A stretch of DNA of 51,891 nt from Candidatus Aquidulcis sp. (lineage in GTDB: Bacteria; Chloroflexota; Anaerolineae; Anaerolineales; UBA4823): positions 1-51,891 of the forward strand of contig DYIZ01000008.1 of NCBI GenBank assembly GCA_020723385.1, given 5' to 3'. Every line of letters begins with the position of its first letter. Position 1 is the stretch's first letter. Positions 18,450-26,519 of the stretch are shown in pieces. A model generated the notes under the pieces. That model saw only the letters and a program-made list of their open reading frames with translations, made no database searches and had not been told where the DNA came from. The translations under genes were made by a program, and so were the position numbers.

Positions 18450-19616
18450 ATGAGTAGTACCCCCTACCTGGCCCAACGTGTGGTCACCCTCAAGCCTTCG
18501 GGCATCCGCAAGTTTTTCGATATTGTTGCCACGATGAAAGATGTTATCTCGCTCGGCATCGGGGAGCCGGATTTTGCTACCCCCGAACCCATCATCGAAG
18601 CTGGCATCCGTTCGCTTAAAACCGGGGAAACCCACTACACGGCCAACCTGGGCCTGATGGCGCTGCGCCAGAAGCTGGCCGAGCAACTGCACCGGCAGTA
18701 TGGGGTCAATTATGAGCCGGGAGAAGAGATTCTGATCACAGTAGGTGTTTCGGAAGCCCTGTACCTGGCGCTGGCTGCCGTGCTCAACCCTGGCGAGGAA
18801 GTGATCGTTCCCACCCCCTGTTTCGTCTCCTACCAGGGCGACGTGGTCATGGCGGGCGGCGTGCCGGTTGAAGTTGCTACCCGTGTCGAAGATGGCTTCC
18901 AGATGTGTCCTGAAGACCTCGAAAAGGCCATCACCCCCCGCACCAAAGCTATCCTCATCGGATACCCGAACAACCCCACCGGGGCAGTCTACACGCGTGA
19001 AGTGCTGGAAAGCATCGCCCGCATCGCCGACAAATACAACCTGGTTGTCATTTCCGACGAGCTTTATGACCAGTTGGTGTACGGCGTCGAGCATGTTTGC
19101 TTCCCCACCTTGCCAGGCATGTTCCACCGCACCATTTTGTTGGGCGGGTTCTCCAAGAACTACGCCATGACCGGCTGGCGCATCGGTTTTGCCGCCGCGC
19201 CGCGCGACATCATGTCGGGGCTGGTGCGCATCCACCAATATTTGATTATGTGCGCTCCCACCACAGCCCAGGCGGCCGCCCTGGAAGCGATCGTCTCCGG
19301 CCAGCCCTATGTGGATGAGATGCGCGCCGAATACGACCGCCGCCGGAAGCTGATCGTCTCCGGGTTGAACCAGTTGGGCCTGCCCACCTTCGAGCCGCGC
19401 GGCGCTTTCTACGCTTTCCCCAACGTAGCGGTAACCGGCATGGACGATGAAACCTTCGCCCAAAAGCTGCTCGAAGAAGAGCGCGTGGCCTGCGTGCCCG
19501 GCTCCGCCTTCGGGCCGGGCGGCGAGGGCTTTGTGCGCTGCTCCTACGCCACCGCCTACGACAAAATCGAAGAAGCCCTGCGGCGCATGGATCGCTTCAT
19601 GCGAAGGCACGGGTAA
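18450..19616 (+). CDS. PLP-dependent class I/II aminotransferase (aspartate/alanine type)
   Basis: A 388-residue fold-type I aminotransferase. Visible motifs are GIGEPDFATPEP near the N-terminus, 'YPNNPTGAVYT' (substrate/PLP contact Asn), 'VISDELYDQLVYG' (Asp to the pyridine nitrogen), and 'GGFSKNYAMTGWRIGF', which carries the Schiff-base Lys and phosphate-binding Arg. The C-terminal 'FVRCSYATAYDKIEEALRRM' holds the conserved substrate-carboxylate Arg. Length and motifs fit the subfamily of aspartate/alanine/kynurenine-like transaminases in thermophilic and Chloroflexota lineages; the amino donor is uncertain. AAAGGAG lies 7 bases before the ATG. A cytoplasmic amino-acid metabolism role is consistent with gatB, gdhA and amt nearby. 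Confidence 0.9.
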   Translation: MSSTPYLAQRVVTLKPSGIRKFFDIVATMKDVISLGIGEPDFATPEPIIEAGIRSLKTGETHYTANLGLMALRQKLAEQLHRQYGVNYEPGEEILITVGVSEALYLALAAVLNPGEEVIVPTPCFVSYQGDVVMAGGVPVEVATRVEDGFQMCPEDLEKAITPRTKAILIGYPNNPTGAVYTREVLESIARIADKYNLVVISDELYDQLVYGVEHVCFPTLPGMFHRTILLGGFSKNYAMTGWRIGFAAAPRDIMSGLVRIHQYLIMCAPTTAQAAALEAIVSGQPYVDEMRAEYDRRRKLIVSGLNQLGLPTFEPRGAFYAFPNVAVTGMDDETFAQKLLEEERVACVPGSAFGPGGEGFVRCSYATAYDKIEEALRRMDRFMRRHG

Positions 19617-19623
19617 GGGAAAG

Positions 19624-19676
19624 TATCAGGTAGACAGGTACACAAGTAGCGACAATCTTTACCTGTTTACCTGATA
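19624..19676. repeat. Imperfect 17-bp inverted repeat between aminotransferase gene and gatB
   Basis: TATCAGGTAGACAGGTA (19624-19640) pairs with 19660-19676 at 16 of 17 positions. The sequence is built of low-complexity 'caggta/gacaggta' units that continue to about 19688, up to the gatB start region. It may be a terminator or processing hairpin. Confidence 0.6.
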
Positions 19677-19703
19677 CCTGTCTACTTGCCTCCATCCAAT
19701 CCC

Positions 19704-21158
19704 ATGCTCGAACCCATCATCGGCCTCGAAGTCCACGCCGAGCTGGAGACGCAGTCCAAAATGTTCTGCGCCTGCCCGGTGGTGGATACCACCCAGGCCG
19801 AGCCAAACACCGCAGTGTGCCCAGTATGCGCAGGAATGCCGGGCGCGCTGCCGGTGGTCAACCGGCGGGCGGTCGAATACGGCCTGCGCGTGGCGCTGGC
19901 CCTCGGCTGTGAGATCAACCTCGCCAGCATCTTCGCCCGCAAGAATTACTTTTACCCCGACCTCCCCAAAGGCTACCAGATTTCCCAATACGAGCAGCCG
20001 CTGGCCCGCAATGGGCGGCTGGTGATTTCGACCTCGCAGGGCGAACGCGTCATCCGAATACGACTCGTCCATCTCGAAGAGGATACCGGCAAATTGACGC
20101 ACGTGGGCCAGGCGGGGCCGGCATACACGCTGGTGGATCTCAACCGGGCGGGAATCCCGCTGCTCGAGATCGTCACCGAGCCAGATTTTCGCACCGGCGA
20201 GGAAGTGCGCGGGTATGCCCAGTCGCTGCGCTCGATCCTGCGCTACCTGGGCGTCAACTCCGGCGACTTGCAAAAAGGCGTGCTGCGCATCGAGCCAAAC
20301 GTCTCGTTGCGCCCGGCGGGCCAGACGGCGCTCGGCGTGAAAGTCGAGATCAAAAATCTCAACAGCTTCCGCGCCCTGGAGCGCGGCGTGGCCTACGAAA
20401 TCCAGCGCCAATCCGACCTGCTGCAACGCGGCGAGCGGGTGCGCCAGGAGACCGTGGGCTGGGACGAAGCCCGTGAGGTGACCTTTACCCAGCGGGTGAA
20501 GGAGGGGGACGAAGATTATCATTACTTCCCCGATCCCGATCTGCCGCCATTGGTGATCGAGGCAGCCTGGGCAGAAGAAATTCGCGCCGCGCTGCCTGAG
20601 TTGCCTGCCGCCAAATCCCTGCGCTTCCGGGAGCAGTATGGCCTCAACGATTACGACGCCGGGCTGCTGACCGCCGAGCGCGAGGTGGCCGATTATTTCG
20701 AGCAAGCGGTTGCCGCCGCGCCGGAAGCGGCTCCGAAAATGGTCGCCAACTGGATCACGGGGGAGCTGTTTGGGCTGCTCAACCAGGCCGGGACCAGCCT
20801 GCGAGAATGCCGCGTCCCCCCTTCGGCCCTGGCTTCGCTGGTTGGGCTTGTCTCACGGGGTGAGATCAATCAAAATTCCGCCAAATCGGTGTTGGGCGAG
20901 ATGTTCACTACCGGCCAATCTGCCGAGTCCATCGTCGCCTCACGCGGGCTGCGGCAAGTTTCCGATACCGCCGCCATCGCTGCGCTGGTGCAGAAGGCGC
21001 TCGCTGAGAATCCAGCTCAAGTCGCCGCCTATTTCGGCGGCAAAGAGGCCGTCGCCCAATGGCTGTTCGGGCAGGTGATGCGCGCCGCCAAGGGGCAGGC
21101 CAATCCACAGGTGGTGCGCGCCGAACTGACCCGGCAGCTCGCGGAGCGAAAGGATTAG
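19704..21158 (+). CDS. gatB: Asp-tRNA(Asn)/Glu-tRNA(Gln) amidotransferase subunit B
   Basis: About 484 residues, the usual length for GatB. GatB binds misacylated Glu-tRNA(Gln) or Asp-tRNA(Asn), activates the side chain with ATP and receives ammonia from GatA. The N-terminus has 'IIGLEVHAELETQSKMFC' and the Cys-rich 'CPVCAGMPGALPVVN', both GatB signatures. 'KGYQISQYEQPL', 'RIRLVHLEEDTGKL' and 'HYFPDPDLPPL' follow, and the C-terminal YqeY-like helical domain begins about residue 340. A TTG at 19686 would extend it by six residues; ATG at 19704 (MLEPIIGLEV) is the natural start although no strong ribosome binding site is seen. gatA and gatC are not in the window. Confidence 0.95.
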   Translation: MLEPIIGLEVHAELETQSKMFCACPVVDTTQAEPNTAVCPVCAGMPGALPVVNRRAVEYGLRVALALGCEINLASIFARKNYFYPDLPKGYQISQYEQPLARNGRLVISTSQGERVIRIRLVHLEEDTGKLTHVGQAGPAYTLVDLNRAGIPLLEIVTEPDFRTGEEVRGYAQSLRSILRYLGVNSGDLQKGVLRIEPNVSLRPAGQTALGVKVEIKNLNSFRALERGVAYEIQRQSDLLQRGERVRQETVGWDEAREVTFTQRVKEGDEDYHYFPDPDLPPLVIEAAWAEEIRAALPELPAAKSLRFREQYGLNDYDAGLLTAEREVADYFEQAVAAAPEAAPKMVANWITGELFGLLNQAGTSLRECRVPPSALASLVGLVSRGEINQNSAKSVLGEMFTTGQSAESIVASRGLRQVSDTAAIAALVQKALAENPAQVAAYFGGKEAVAQWLFGQVMRAAKGQANPQVVRAELTRQLAERKD

Positions 21159-21234
21159 CTTCGCGTAACCTCATAACGTGAAAAATGTCACTATCCAAAC
21201 CAGCATTCGTCACTTGACGGGAGGCAGGGCATCT

Positions 21235-21266
21235 GCTAACCTCAGGGCACACTCGGTGAGGTTAGC
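21235..21266. terminator. 10-bp perfect hairpin between gatB and gdhA
   Basis: GCTAACCTCA (21235-21244) pairs with TGAGGTTAGC (21257-21266) around a 12-base loop. No T-tract follows, so it may be an operator or mRNA-end hairpin instead of an intrinsic terminator. It lies in the 220-bp gap before gdhA. Confidence 0.4.
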
Positions 21267-21378
21267 GCATATGAACAGGAAAACCAACAACCGAATACTG
21301 TAGAACGCGAAGCGGGCGCCACACCGGGCTGCCCGCTCAACTTGTCACCAACCTACCATTTTCACAAGGAGACCAAGA

Positions 21379-22665
21379 ATGTCTGAAACGATCAATGCTT
21401 TTCAAATGGCTCAGCGCCAATTCGATGGCGTTGCCAAGCAGTTGAACCTGGATCCCCAGGTTTCTGAAATCCTGCGTATGCCGCTGCGCGAATTCAAATT
21501 CCAAATTCCCGTCCGCATGGACGATGGCTCGATCCGCTCCTTCACCGGCTACCGCGTGCAGCACAACGACGCGCGCGGCCCGCACAAAGGCGGCATCCGC
21601 TTCCACCCGTCTGAAACGCTCGACACCGTGCGCGCTCTGGCGATGTGGATGACCTGGAAATGCTCTGTGGCCGACATCCCCCTGGGCGGCGGCAAGGGCG
21701 GCGTTCCGGTTGATTCGGCGACCCTTTCGATCAGTGAAAAAGAGCGCCTGTGCCGCGGTTGGGTGCAGCAGATGTGGAAGAATATCGGCCCCCGCAACGA
21801 TGTTCCCGCCCCCGATGTTGGCACAACCCCGCAGATGATGGGCTGGATGATGGACGAGTATTCCAAGCTGGTTGGTCATTACACCCCCGGCGTCATCACC
21901 GGCAAACCCCTGGGCGGCGGCGGCTCTTTGGGCCGCACCGAAGCCACCGGCTACGGCGCCATCTACACCGTGCGCGAAGCGATGAAGCACCTGAAGATGG
22001 ACCCCACCAAGTGCGTAGCAGCTATGCAGGGTTTCGGCAACGTGACCCAGTACGCATCCATCGGTTTCAAGGAAATCCTGGGCGGTAAGGTCGCTTGCGT
22101 TTCCTGCTGGGACAACCAGGACAAAACCTCCTACACCTATAGCCACAAGGATGGCGTGGATCCCAAGTTCCTGCAATCCATCACCGACCAGTACGGCACG
22201 ATCAACAAAGACAAGGCCCGCGCCGCAGGTTACGTGATCGAAGACGGTGATGCCTGGATTACGAAGGAAGCCGATGTGTTGATGCCCGGCGCGCTCGAAG
22301 GCCAGGTCAACGCCGAGACGATCAAGAAAATGTCCAGCCGGGTGAAGATTGTGGCCGAGGGCGCTAACGGCCCCACCACCCCCGAAGCGGATGATTTCTT
22401 CAAGAAGAACAATATTTTCAATATCCCCGATTTCCTGGCGAACGCCGGCGGCGTCACCTGCTCGTACTTCGAGAGCGTTCAGAACGATATGAACTACTAC
22501 TGGACGAAGGCCGAAGTGCTCGAAAGACTCGACACCAAAATGACGCAGGCTTTCCACAGCGTTCTCGAAATGTCCGAGAGCGAGAAAGTCTACATGCGCG
22601 ATGCAGCCTATATGGTCGCTATTGCCCGTGTTGTGAAGGCAATGGAACTGCGCGGCTGGATCTAA
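21379..22665 (+). CDS. gdhA: Glutamate dehydrogenase (Glu/Leu/Phe/Val family)
   Basis: A 428-residue enzyme interconverting glutamate and 2-oxoglutarate plus ammonium with NAD(P). Family signatures are clear: 'HKGGIRFHP' and 'DIPLGGGKGGVPVD' (catalytic Lys in GGGKGG), 'DVPAPDVGT' (catalytic Asp), 'GVITGKPLGGGGSLGR', and the Rossmann segment 'VAAMQGFGNVTQYAS'. 'ANAGGVTCSYFE' near the C-terminus is also typical. Length is normal for the hexameric small type. AAGGAGACC precedes the ATG by a good distance, and a very strong hairpin follows the stop. With amt and the NarL-type system ~4 kb away it suggests ammonium assimilation. Coenzyme specificity is not determined. Confidence 0.95.
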   Translation: MSETINAFQMAQRQFDGVAKQLNLDPQVSEILRMPLREFKFQIPVRMDDGSIRSFTGYRVQHNDARGPHKGGIRFHPSETLDTVRALAMWMTWKCSVADIPLGGGKGGVPVDSATLSISEKERLCRGWVQQMWKNIGPRNDVPAPDVGTTPQMMGWMMDEYSKLVGHYTPGVITGKPLGGGGSLGRTEATGYGAIYTVREAMKHLKMDPTKCVAAMQGFGNVTQYASIGFKEILGGKVACVSCWDNQDKTSYTYSHKDGVDPKFLQSITDQYGTINKDKARAAGYVIEDGDAWITKEADVLMPGALEGQVNAETIKKMSSRVKIVAEGANGPTTPEADDFFKKNNIFNIPDFLANAGGVTCSYFESVQNDMNYYWTKAEVLERLDTKMTQAFHSVLEMSESEKVYMRDAAYMVAIARVVKAMELRGWI

Positions 22666-22670
22666 ACCAT

Positions 22671-22737
22671 AATATCCCCAAAAACAAATGTGCGTCCGTG
22701 GCATAGCCACGGACGCACATTTGTTTTTGGGGATATT
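22671..22737. terminator. 32-bp perfect-stem bidirectional terminator
   Basis: Bases 22671-22702 are exactly complementary to 22706-22737 with a 3-base loop (ATA). It lies between gdhA (plus, ends 22665) and the phosphatase gene (minus, ends 22736) and overlaps the latter's stop codon. The arm contains A5/T5 so either direction ends in a U-rich stretch. Confidence 0.75.
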
Positions 22738-23515
22738 AAGCCCGACGCTCCAAGATGTCCAGCATCCGGGCATGGATGTGGGGATTGGCAACCAGCAGAG
22801 AGTGGGGCGGGGTGAGAATTTCTGGGCTGCCGTGCAGGGTGGTGACGACTGCCCCGGCTTCCTGGGCGATGAGCGCCCCGGCGGCCAGATCCCAGGCTTC
22901 CAAGCGCAGTTCCCAATAGCCATCGAAGCGCCCGGCGGCGACGTAGCACAAGTCGAGCGCGGCGGAACCCAGCCGCCGCACGGCCTGGGCGCGCACGGCA
23001 AAACGGGTGTAATTGTCTAAATTGTTATCAGGGTTGGTGCGGATGTCGTAGGGGAAACCGGTGATAAGCAGGCAATGGTCGAGATCGGAGAGAGAAGATA
23101 CTTGCAGGGGCTGGCCGTTCAACCGGGCGCCTTGACCCCGCTCGGCTGAGAAGCACTCGTCCCGCATGGGATCGTACACCACACCCAGTCGCGTCTCACC
23201 CGCTTCGGCGTAAGCCAGCGAGACGGAGAAAATCGGCAAACCGTGCGAGTAATTGACTGTGCCGTCCAATGGGTCAACATACCATATCTGGCCGTCTTTT
23301 CCGGCCAGTTCGCCGCTTTCTTCGGCAAGTACCCGATGGTCAGGGAAAAGGCGGCGAATTTCTCCGAGAATGAACGCTTCGGAGCGGCGGTCTACTTCGG
23401 TGACCACGTCAATCACGCCTTTGTGGTCAATCTGATGGCGCTGGCCGAAGCCGGCGCGCAGGATGTCCCCGGCCTGGCGGGCCAGGGTTTCGAGATCGGA
23501 AAGTTGTGGGCGCAT
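22736..23515 (-). CDS. Inositol monophosphatase family protein
   Basis: A 259-residue Mg2+-dependent phosphatase of the IMPase/SuhB/FIG superfamily. Metal-binding motifs are complete: 'VLAEESGE' (Glu), 'WYVDPLDGTVNYSHG' (the DPxDGT signature) and 'LEAWDLAAGALIAQEAGA' (third Asp in WDxAAG). Substrate could be inositol-1-phosphate, a related sugar phosphate, or a 3'-phosphonucleotide; the sequence does not decide. It is cytoplasmic. The gene lies downstream of the receiver gene on the same strand with a hairpin repeat in the 76-bp gap, and its stop is inside the strong convergent terminator shared with gdhA. Confidence 0.9.
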   Translation of the reverse strand: MRPQLSDLETLARQAGDILRAGFGQRHQIDHKGVIDVVTEVDRRSEAFILGEIRRLFPDHRVLAEESGELAGKDGQIWYVDPLDGTVNYSHGLPIFSVSLAYAEAGETRLGVVYDPMRDECFSAERGQGARLNGQPLQVSSLSDLDHCLLITGFPYDIRTNPDNNLDNYTRFAVRAQAVRRLGSAALDLCYVAAGRFDGYWELRLEAWDLAAGALIAQEAGAVVTTLHGSPEILTPPHSLLVANPHIHARMLDILERRA

Positions 23516-23532
23516 GGGGATGGCGGTTGAAG

Positions 23533-23578
23533 GTTGCAGGTTGAAAGTTGAATGAGTTGCTAACTTTCAACCTGCAAC
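23533..23578. repeat. 17-bp perfect inverted repeat between receiver and phosphatase genes
   Basis: GTTGCAGGTTGAAAGTT (23533-23549) pairs perfectly with 23562-23578; the loop is 12 bases. The unit 'ttgcaac' recurs at 23586-23592, reaching the receiver gene's stop. It is low-complexity, like the repeat at 19624, and may be a terminator or transcript-stabilising hairpin. Confidence 0.65.
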
Positions 23579-23591
23579 GTGTACCTTGCAA

Positions 23592-24215
23592 CTATTTTTT
23601 GACCTGCTCCAGCATCTTGAAGAGCTGATCCAGTTCGTGCTGGATTTCTTCCAGATGGAGACGGGCTTCGGCAAGCAGCGCCTCGAAGGCCGGCTTTTGC
23701 TCTGCGGGCAGGGTTTGCAGCAGGCGCTCGGTGCGGGCGATTTGGGTGTTTTTGTGGCGCAGCTTGTTTTCCAGCCGCTCGCGGTAGCCCTGGTAGAATT
23801 CACGGGCGCTCAACGGCTCCGGGATTGTTGGGGGGCCGGCGGTGAGGACTTCGGCGACGGTCAGCAGAAACTCCTCGGTGTCCACCGGCTTTTCCAGGAA
23901 TTTGACCGCGCCCAGGCTGAGGGCAAAGGCTTTGTCCTCGGGTGTGACGTAGGTGGCAGACAGGAAAATGATGGGGATCGAGCGGGTGAGGGGGCTGCTG
24001 CGCAGGCTGTGAGCCAGGGCGTACCCGTCCATCTTGGGCATGAGAATATCGGTGATGACCAGCGCCGGGCGCTCTTTGGCAACTTGTTCGAGCGCTTCCT
24101 GCCCATTGCGGGCGGTGGTCACCGGGTAACCCTTGAACCGGAGGGTGACTTCCAATAGCTCCAGCACATTGGGGATGTCTTCGACAACCAGGAGGGGGCC
24201 AAAAGGTACGTTCAT
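23592..24215 (-). CDS. Response-regulator receiver protein with C-terminal coiled coil
   Basis: 207 residues. A CheY-like receiver fills residues 7-125, with acidic pocket 'VVEDIPN', phosphoacceptor Asp56 in 'VITDILMPKMDG', switch Ser/Thr in 'FLSATY' and Lys in 'FLEKPVD'. The remaining ~75 residues are a charged helix (YRERLENKLRHKN to the end, LFKMLEQVKK) predicted to form a coiled coil, with no DNA-binding domain. It therefore probably acts by protein-protein contact. No kinase gene is adjacent in the same transcript; the NarX-type kinase gene ends upstream at 24269 (54 bp away), so both could be in one transcript. Confidence 0.85.
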   Translation of the reverse strand: MNVPFGPLLVVEDIPNVLELLEVTLRFKGYPVTTARNGQEALEQVAKERPALVITDILMPKMDGYALAHSLRSSPLTRSIPIIFLSATYVTPEDKAFALSLGAVKFLEKPVDTEEFLLTVAEVLTAGPPTIPEPLSAREFYQGYRERLENKLRHKNTQIARTERLLQTLPAEQKPAFEALLAEARLHLEEIQHELDQLFKMLEQVKK

Positions 24216-24268
24216 GCGGCTATTGTAGCCGGTTTTGGGCCGGAGGGCAAGCAGCGATCAAGGCAATC

Positions 24269-25714
24269 TCACAAAGGTAGTTGCAGTATGACAACTGTCC
24301 CTTCGCCGGGGATGGGCTTGATGTCGAGACTACCCCCGAATAGACGCGCCCGCTCGTACATGCCTGCAAGACCGAGGTGCCCACCTCTCACCAGGGTTCG
24401 CACATCTGGGGTGGCAAATCCAGGCCCACTATCCTGAATGGTGATCTGCACTTCGGCCTCTTGAAAAACCAGATTCACCGCCACACGTTCCGCGTTGATA
24501 GCATGTTTGCGTACGTTGGTCAGCGCCTCCTGGGCAACGCGAAATACTGCCAGCTCCATTTCTGGTGCAAGCCGCCGCGGGTCGCCGCTAACCACGCAGG
24601 TGCAATGGATGCCAGGCATTTGTTGTTCCAGATCATCGCATAAAGCCTGCAAAGCTACCGGTAACCCCAGGTCTTGCAGGATTGAAGGGCGCAAGGCGTT
24701 ACTGATGCGGCGCACATCGTTCAAGGTTTGTTCGGACAGCATTTTTAGCTCGTCCAGCCGACGGCGAGCAAGATCGGGATCGCGTTCCAGTTCTGCCCGG
24801 CATAATTCCAATCGCTGTACCAATCCCACAAGGTCTTGCACGGTACCGTCATGCAGTTCATGCGAAAGGCGCTGGCGCTCCTCTTCCTGGCTGATCAGGG
24901 CTTTTTGAGAATACTGCCGTAATGAGCTTTGCTGTTCAGCCAACCGGATCACCATTTGGTTGAAAGAGGCTGTCAGGGCGCGTAATTCCTCCGGACCTTG
25001 CTCCGGCAAGGGATGAAAGATGCTGCCCGGAACAGTCTGAGTGGCAGAACGGGCCAGATTCGTAATGGGTTGAATCACCCGCCCAAGGCTGAGGGATAAC
25101 ATCCCCAGGGAAAGCGCCGTTCCCAGGGTCAGCAACCCCACCAGCACCAGTTGGTAGTAAAACGCCGGGGTCATGATCTTCTCCCAGGGTTCGACCAAAA
25201 CCAATCCCTGGCCGCTCCCGTTCAAGGGAGCGTATGAAACGATCTCCTGATCCTCCGTGACCGGAGAGGTCATCAGCATACTATGAGGCTGTCTCTTGAT
25301 GATAATTTTCTGTAAATTCTTGTCTGTGGCGTAATAGCGATCTGGCGAGCCAGTGGCTGACATCACGCGGCCATCTTCACTGACAAGGAGGAGCAGGCTG
25401 TCAACACCAGGCTGGAGATGGCGCAAAGTTGCTGCCAAAGCCTGATCTACTGGGACCGGCTGGCCGGCCAATATCTCGGACATGTGGCTGGCGGCGGCCT
25501 GGGCCTGAGCCGTGTTGCGCTGTAAGGCCAGACTCAAGGTCATCTCATGCAAGGCTACGGCAGTGACCAGAGAGGCCAGAAGGCTGAAAAAGGCTAGTGG
25601 GAACAGGGAAGCCCAGATCAATTGGCGGCGAATGGTCGAGCCGCCCGTTGAATGTGCGGAATTTCCCTGGGGTTTTGCCGTCTGGCCGCTTGTTTCCAAC
25701 GCCGCTTCATTCAT
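24269..25714 (-). CDS. NarX/LiaS-type sensor histidine kinase
   Basis: About 481 residues. Two membrane helices (about 25-50 and 185-210) flank a ~135-residue extracellular sensor region. A HAMP linker (LSLGRVIQPITNLARS, about 210-265) and short coiled coil lead to the HisKA_3 dimerisation helix with phospho-His in 'RLSHELHDGTVQDL' and a HATPase_c domain ('VAQEALTNVRKHA' N-box, 'DSGPGFA' G1, 'GGHLGLAGMYERA' G2). The gene overlaps the response regulator stop by 8 bp when started at ATG 25714; longer starts at 25723 or 25753 are possible. It is translationally coupled to the NarL-type regulator and divergent from amt, so nitrogen or ammonium sensing is a reasonable but unproven role. Confidence 0.9.
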   Translation of the reverse strand: MNEAALETSGQTAKPQGNSAHSTGGSTIRRQLIWASLFPLAFFSLLASLVTAVALHEMTLSLALQRNTAQAQAAASHMSEILAGQPVPVDQALAATLRHLQPGVDSLLLLVSEDGRVMSATGSPDRYYATDKNLQKIIIKRQPHSMLMTSPVTEDQEIVSYAPLNGSGQGLVLVEPWEKIMTPAFYYQLVLVGLLTLGTALSLGMLSLSLGRVIQPITNLARSATQTVPGSIFHPLPEQGPEELRALTASFNQMVIRLAEQQSSLRQYSQKALISQEEERQRLSHELHDGTVQDLVGLVQRLELCRAELERDPDLARRRLDELKMLSEQTLNDVRRISNALRPSILQDLGLPVALQALCDDLEQQMPGIHCTCVVSGDPRRLAPEMELAVFRVAQEALTNVRKHAINAERVAVNLVFQEAEVQITIQDSGPGFATPDVRTLVRGGHLGLAGMYERARLFGGSLDIKPIPGEGTVVILQLPL

Positions 25715-26369
25715 CGCTGGCATCCAATGTAATCCACCCATGACTGATGGCATAGGCGATAGCCTCGGAGCGGCTGTTCACTGCCAGTTTGCCAAAGATA
25801 TTGCGCAAATGCACCTGGACGGTCTGTGGGCTGATCGCCAATGTTCGGGCAATCGTCTTATTCGATTGGCCCTGAGCTGCGGCGCGTAATACTTCCATTT
25901 CTCGTTCGGTCAGGCTTTCCTGCATCCCTGGGGTGCGATAACCCTGGCGGCCCGAGAGACGTTTTACTACCTTGTCAGCAATGCGTGGGGAAAGCGCTGT
26001 GCCCCCGGCATGAACCATCCGAATGGCGTCAGCCAGCTCGACGCCGCTGGCGGTTTTGAGCAGGTAGCCGCTTGCGCCCGCTTCCAGTAGCGGGAACACG
26101 TAACCGTCGTTATCGTAAGCGGACAACACCAATACGTGAATGGCAGGCCAACGCGCCGTGATGGCGCGGGTGGCTTCGATGCCATTCAAGGCTGGCAAGC
26201 GCACATCCATCACGATCACATCGGGGTGCAATTCGGCAGCCATGTGCACTGCCTCGACCCCATCAGCAGCCTCGCCTACGATTCGCAGATCGGTATATTG
26301 CTCCAATAGCTGACGCGTGCCTTCCCGGACGATTTTGTGATCTTCAGCTAAAAGGATTGTAATGGGCAT
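25707..26369 (-). CDS. NarL/FixJ-family response regulator
   Basis: About 220 residues. The receiver (1-120) has 'LLAEDHKIVREG', phosphoacceptor Asp55 in 'VIVMDVRLPALNG' and 'YLLKTASG'. The LuxR-type helix-turn-helix (about 150-210) reads 'LTEREMEVLRAAAQGQSN' then 'IARTLAISPQTVQVHL'. The reading frame is open to 26516, but ATG at 26369 gives the canonical MPITILLAEDH start. It forms an operon with the downstream kinase (8-bp overlap). A 7-2-7 palindrome 45 bp upstream of its start, in the region shared with divergent amt, is the likely binding site. Confidence 0.93.
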   Translation of the reverse strand: MPITILLAEDHKIVREGTRQLLEQYTDLRIVGEAADGVEAVHMAAELHPDVIVMDVRLPALNGIEATRAITARWPAIHVLVLSAYDNDGYVFPLLEAGASGYLLKTASGVELADAIRMVHAGGTALSPRIADKVVKRLSGRQGYRTPGMQESLTEREMEVLRAAAQGQSNKTIARTLAISPQTVQVHLRNIFGKLAVNSRSEAIAYAISHGWITLDASDE

Positions 26370-26413
26370 GACATCTATCTTAGCACAGAGAAGTCCGGGC
26401 ACAAAGCCTAAAA

Positions 26414-26429
26414 TACCTGAAATCAGGTA
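26414..26429. promoter_or_regulatory. 7-2-7 palindromic operator candidate (TACCTGA-AA-TCAGGTA)
   Basis: A perfect inverted repeat of two heptamers separated by 2 bp, in the 150-bp gap between the NarL-type regulator and amt. The 7-2-7 arrangement is the known geometry for NarL/LiaR-family dimers. Its centre is about 65 bp upstream of a likely amt transcription start (TAGAAT at 26475-26480), a suitable activator position. Confidence 0.5.
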
Positions 26430-26519
26430 GGGCCAGTACTTGTCTCTGTAGATGTGTGAAAGATGCCGCCGGGATAGAATGAAGGTACCCATCCCAAATT
26501 TCAAAAAGGAGAACAATAT

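Noticed and set aside
21337-23001. A 554-codon open frame on the minus strand across gdhA and the phosphatase gene
   Set aside because: It is antisense to gdhA, which has full catalytic motifs, and its own composition shows no known domain; high-GC shadow frame.
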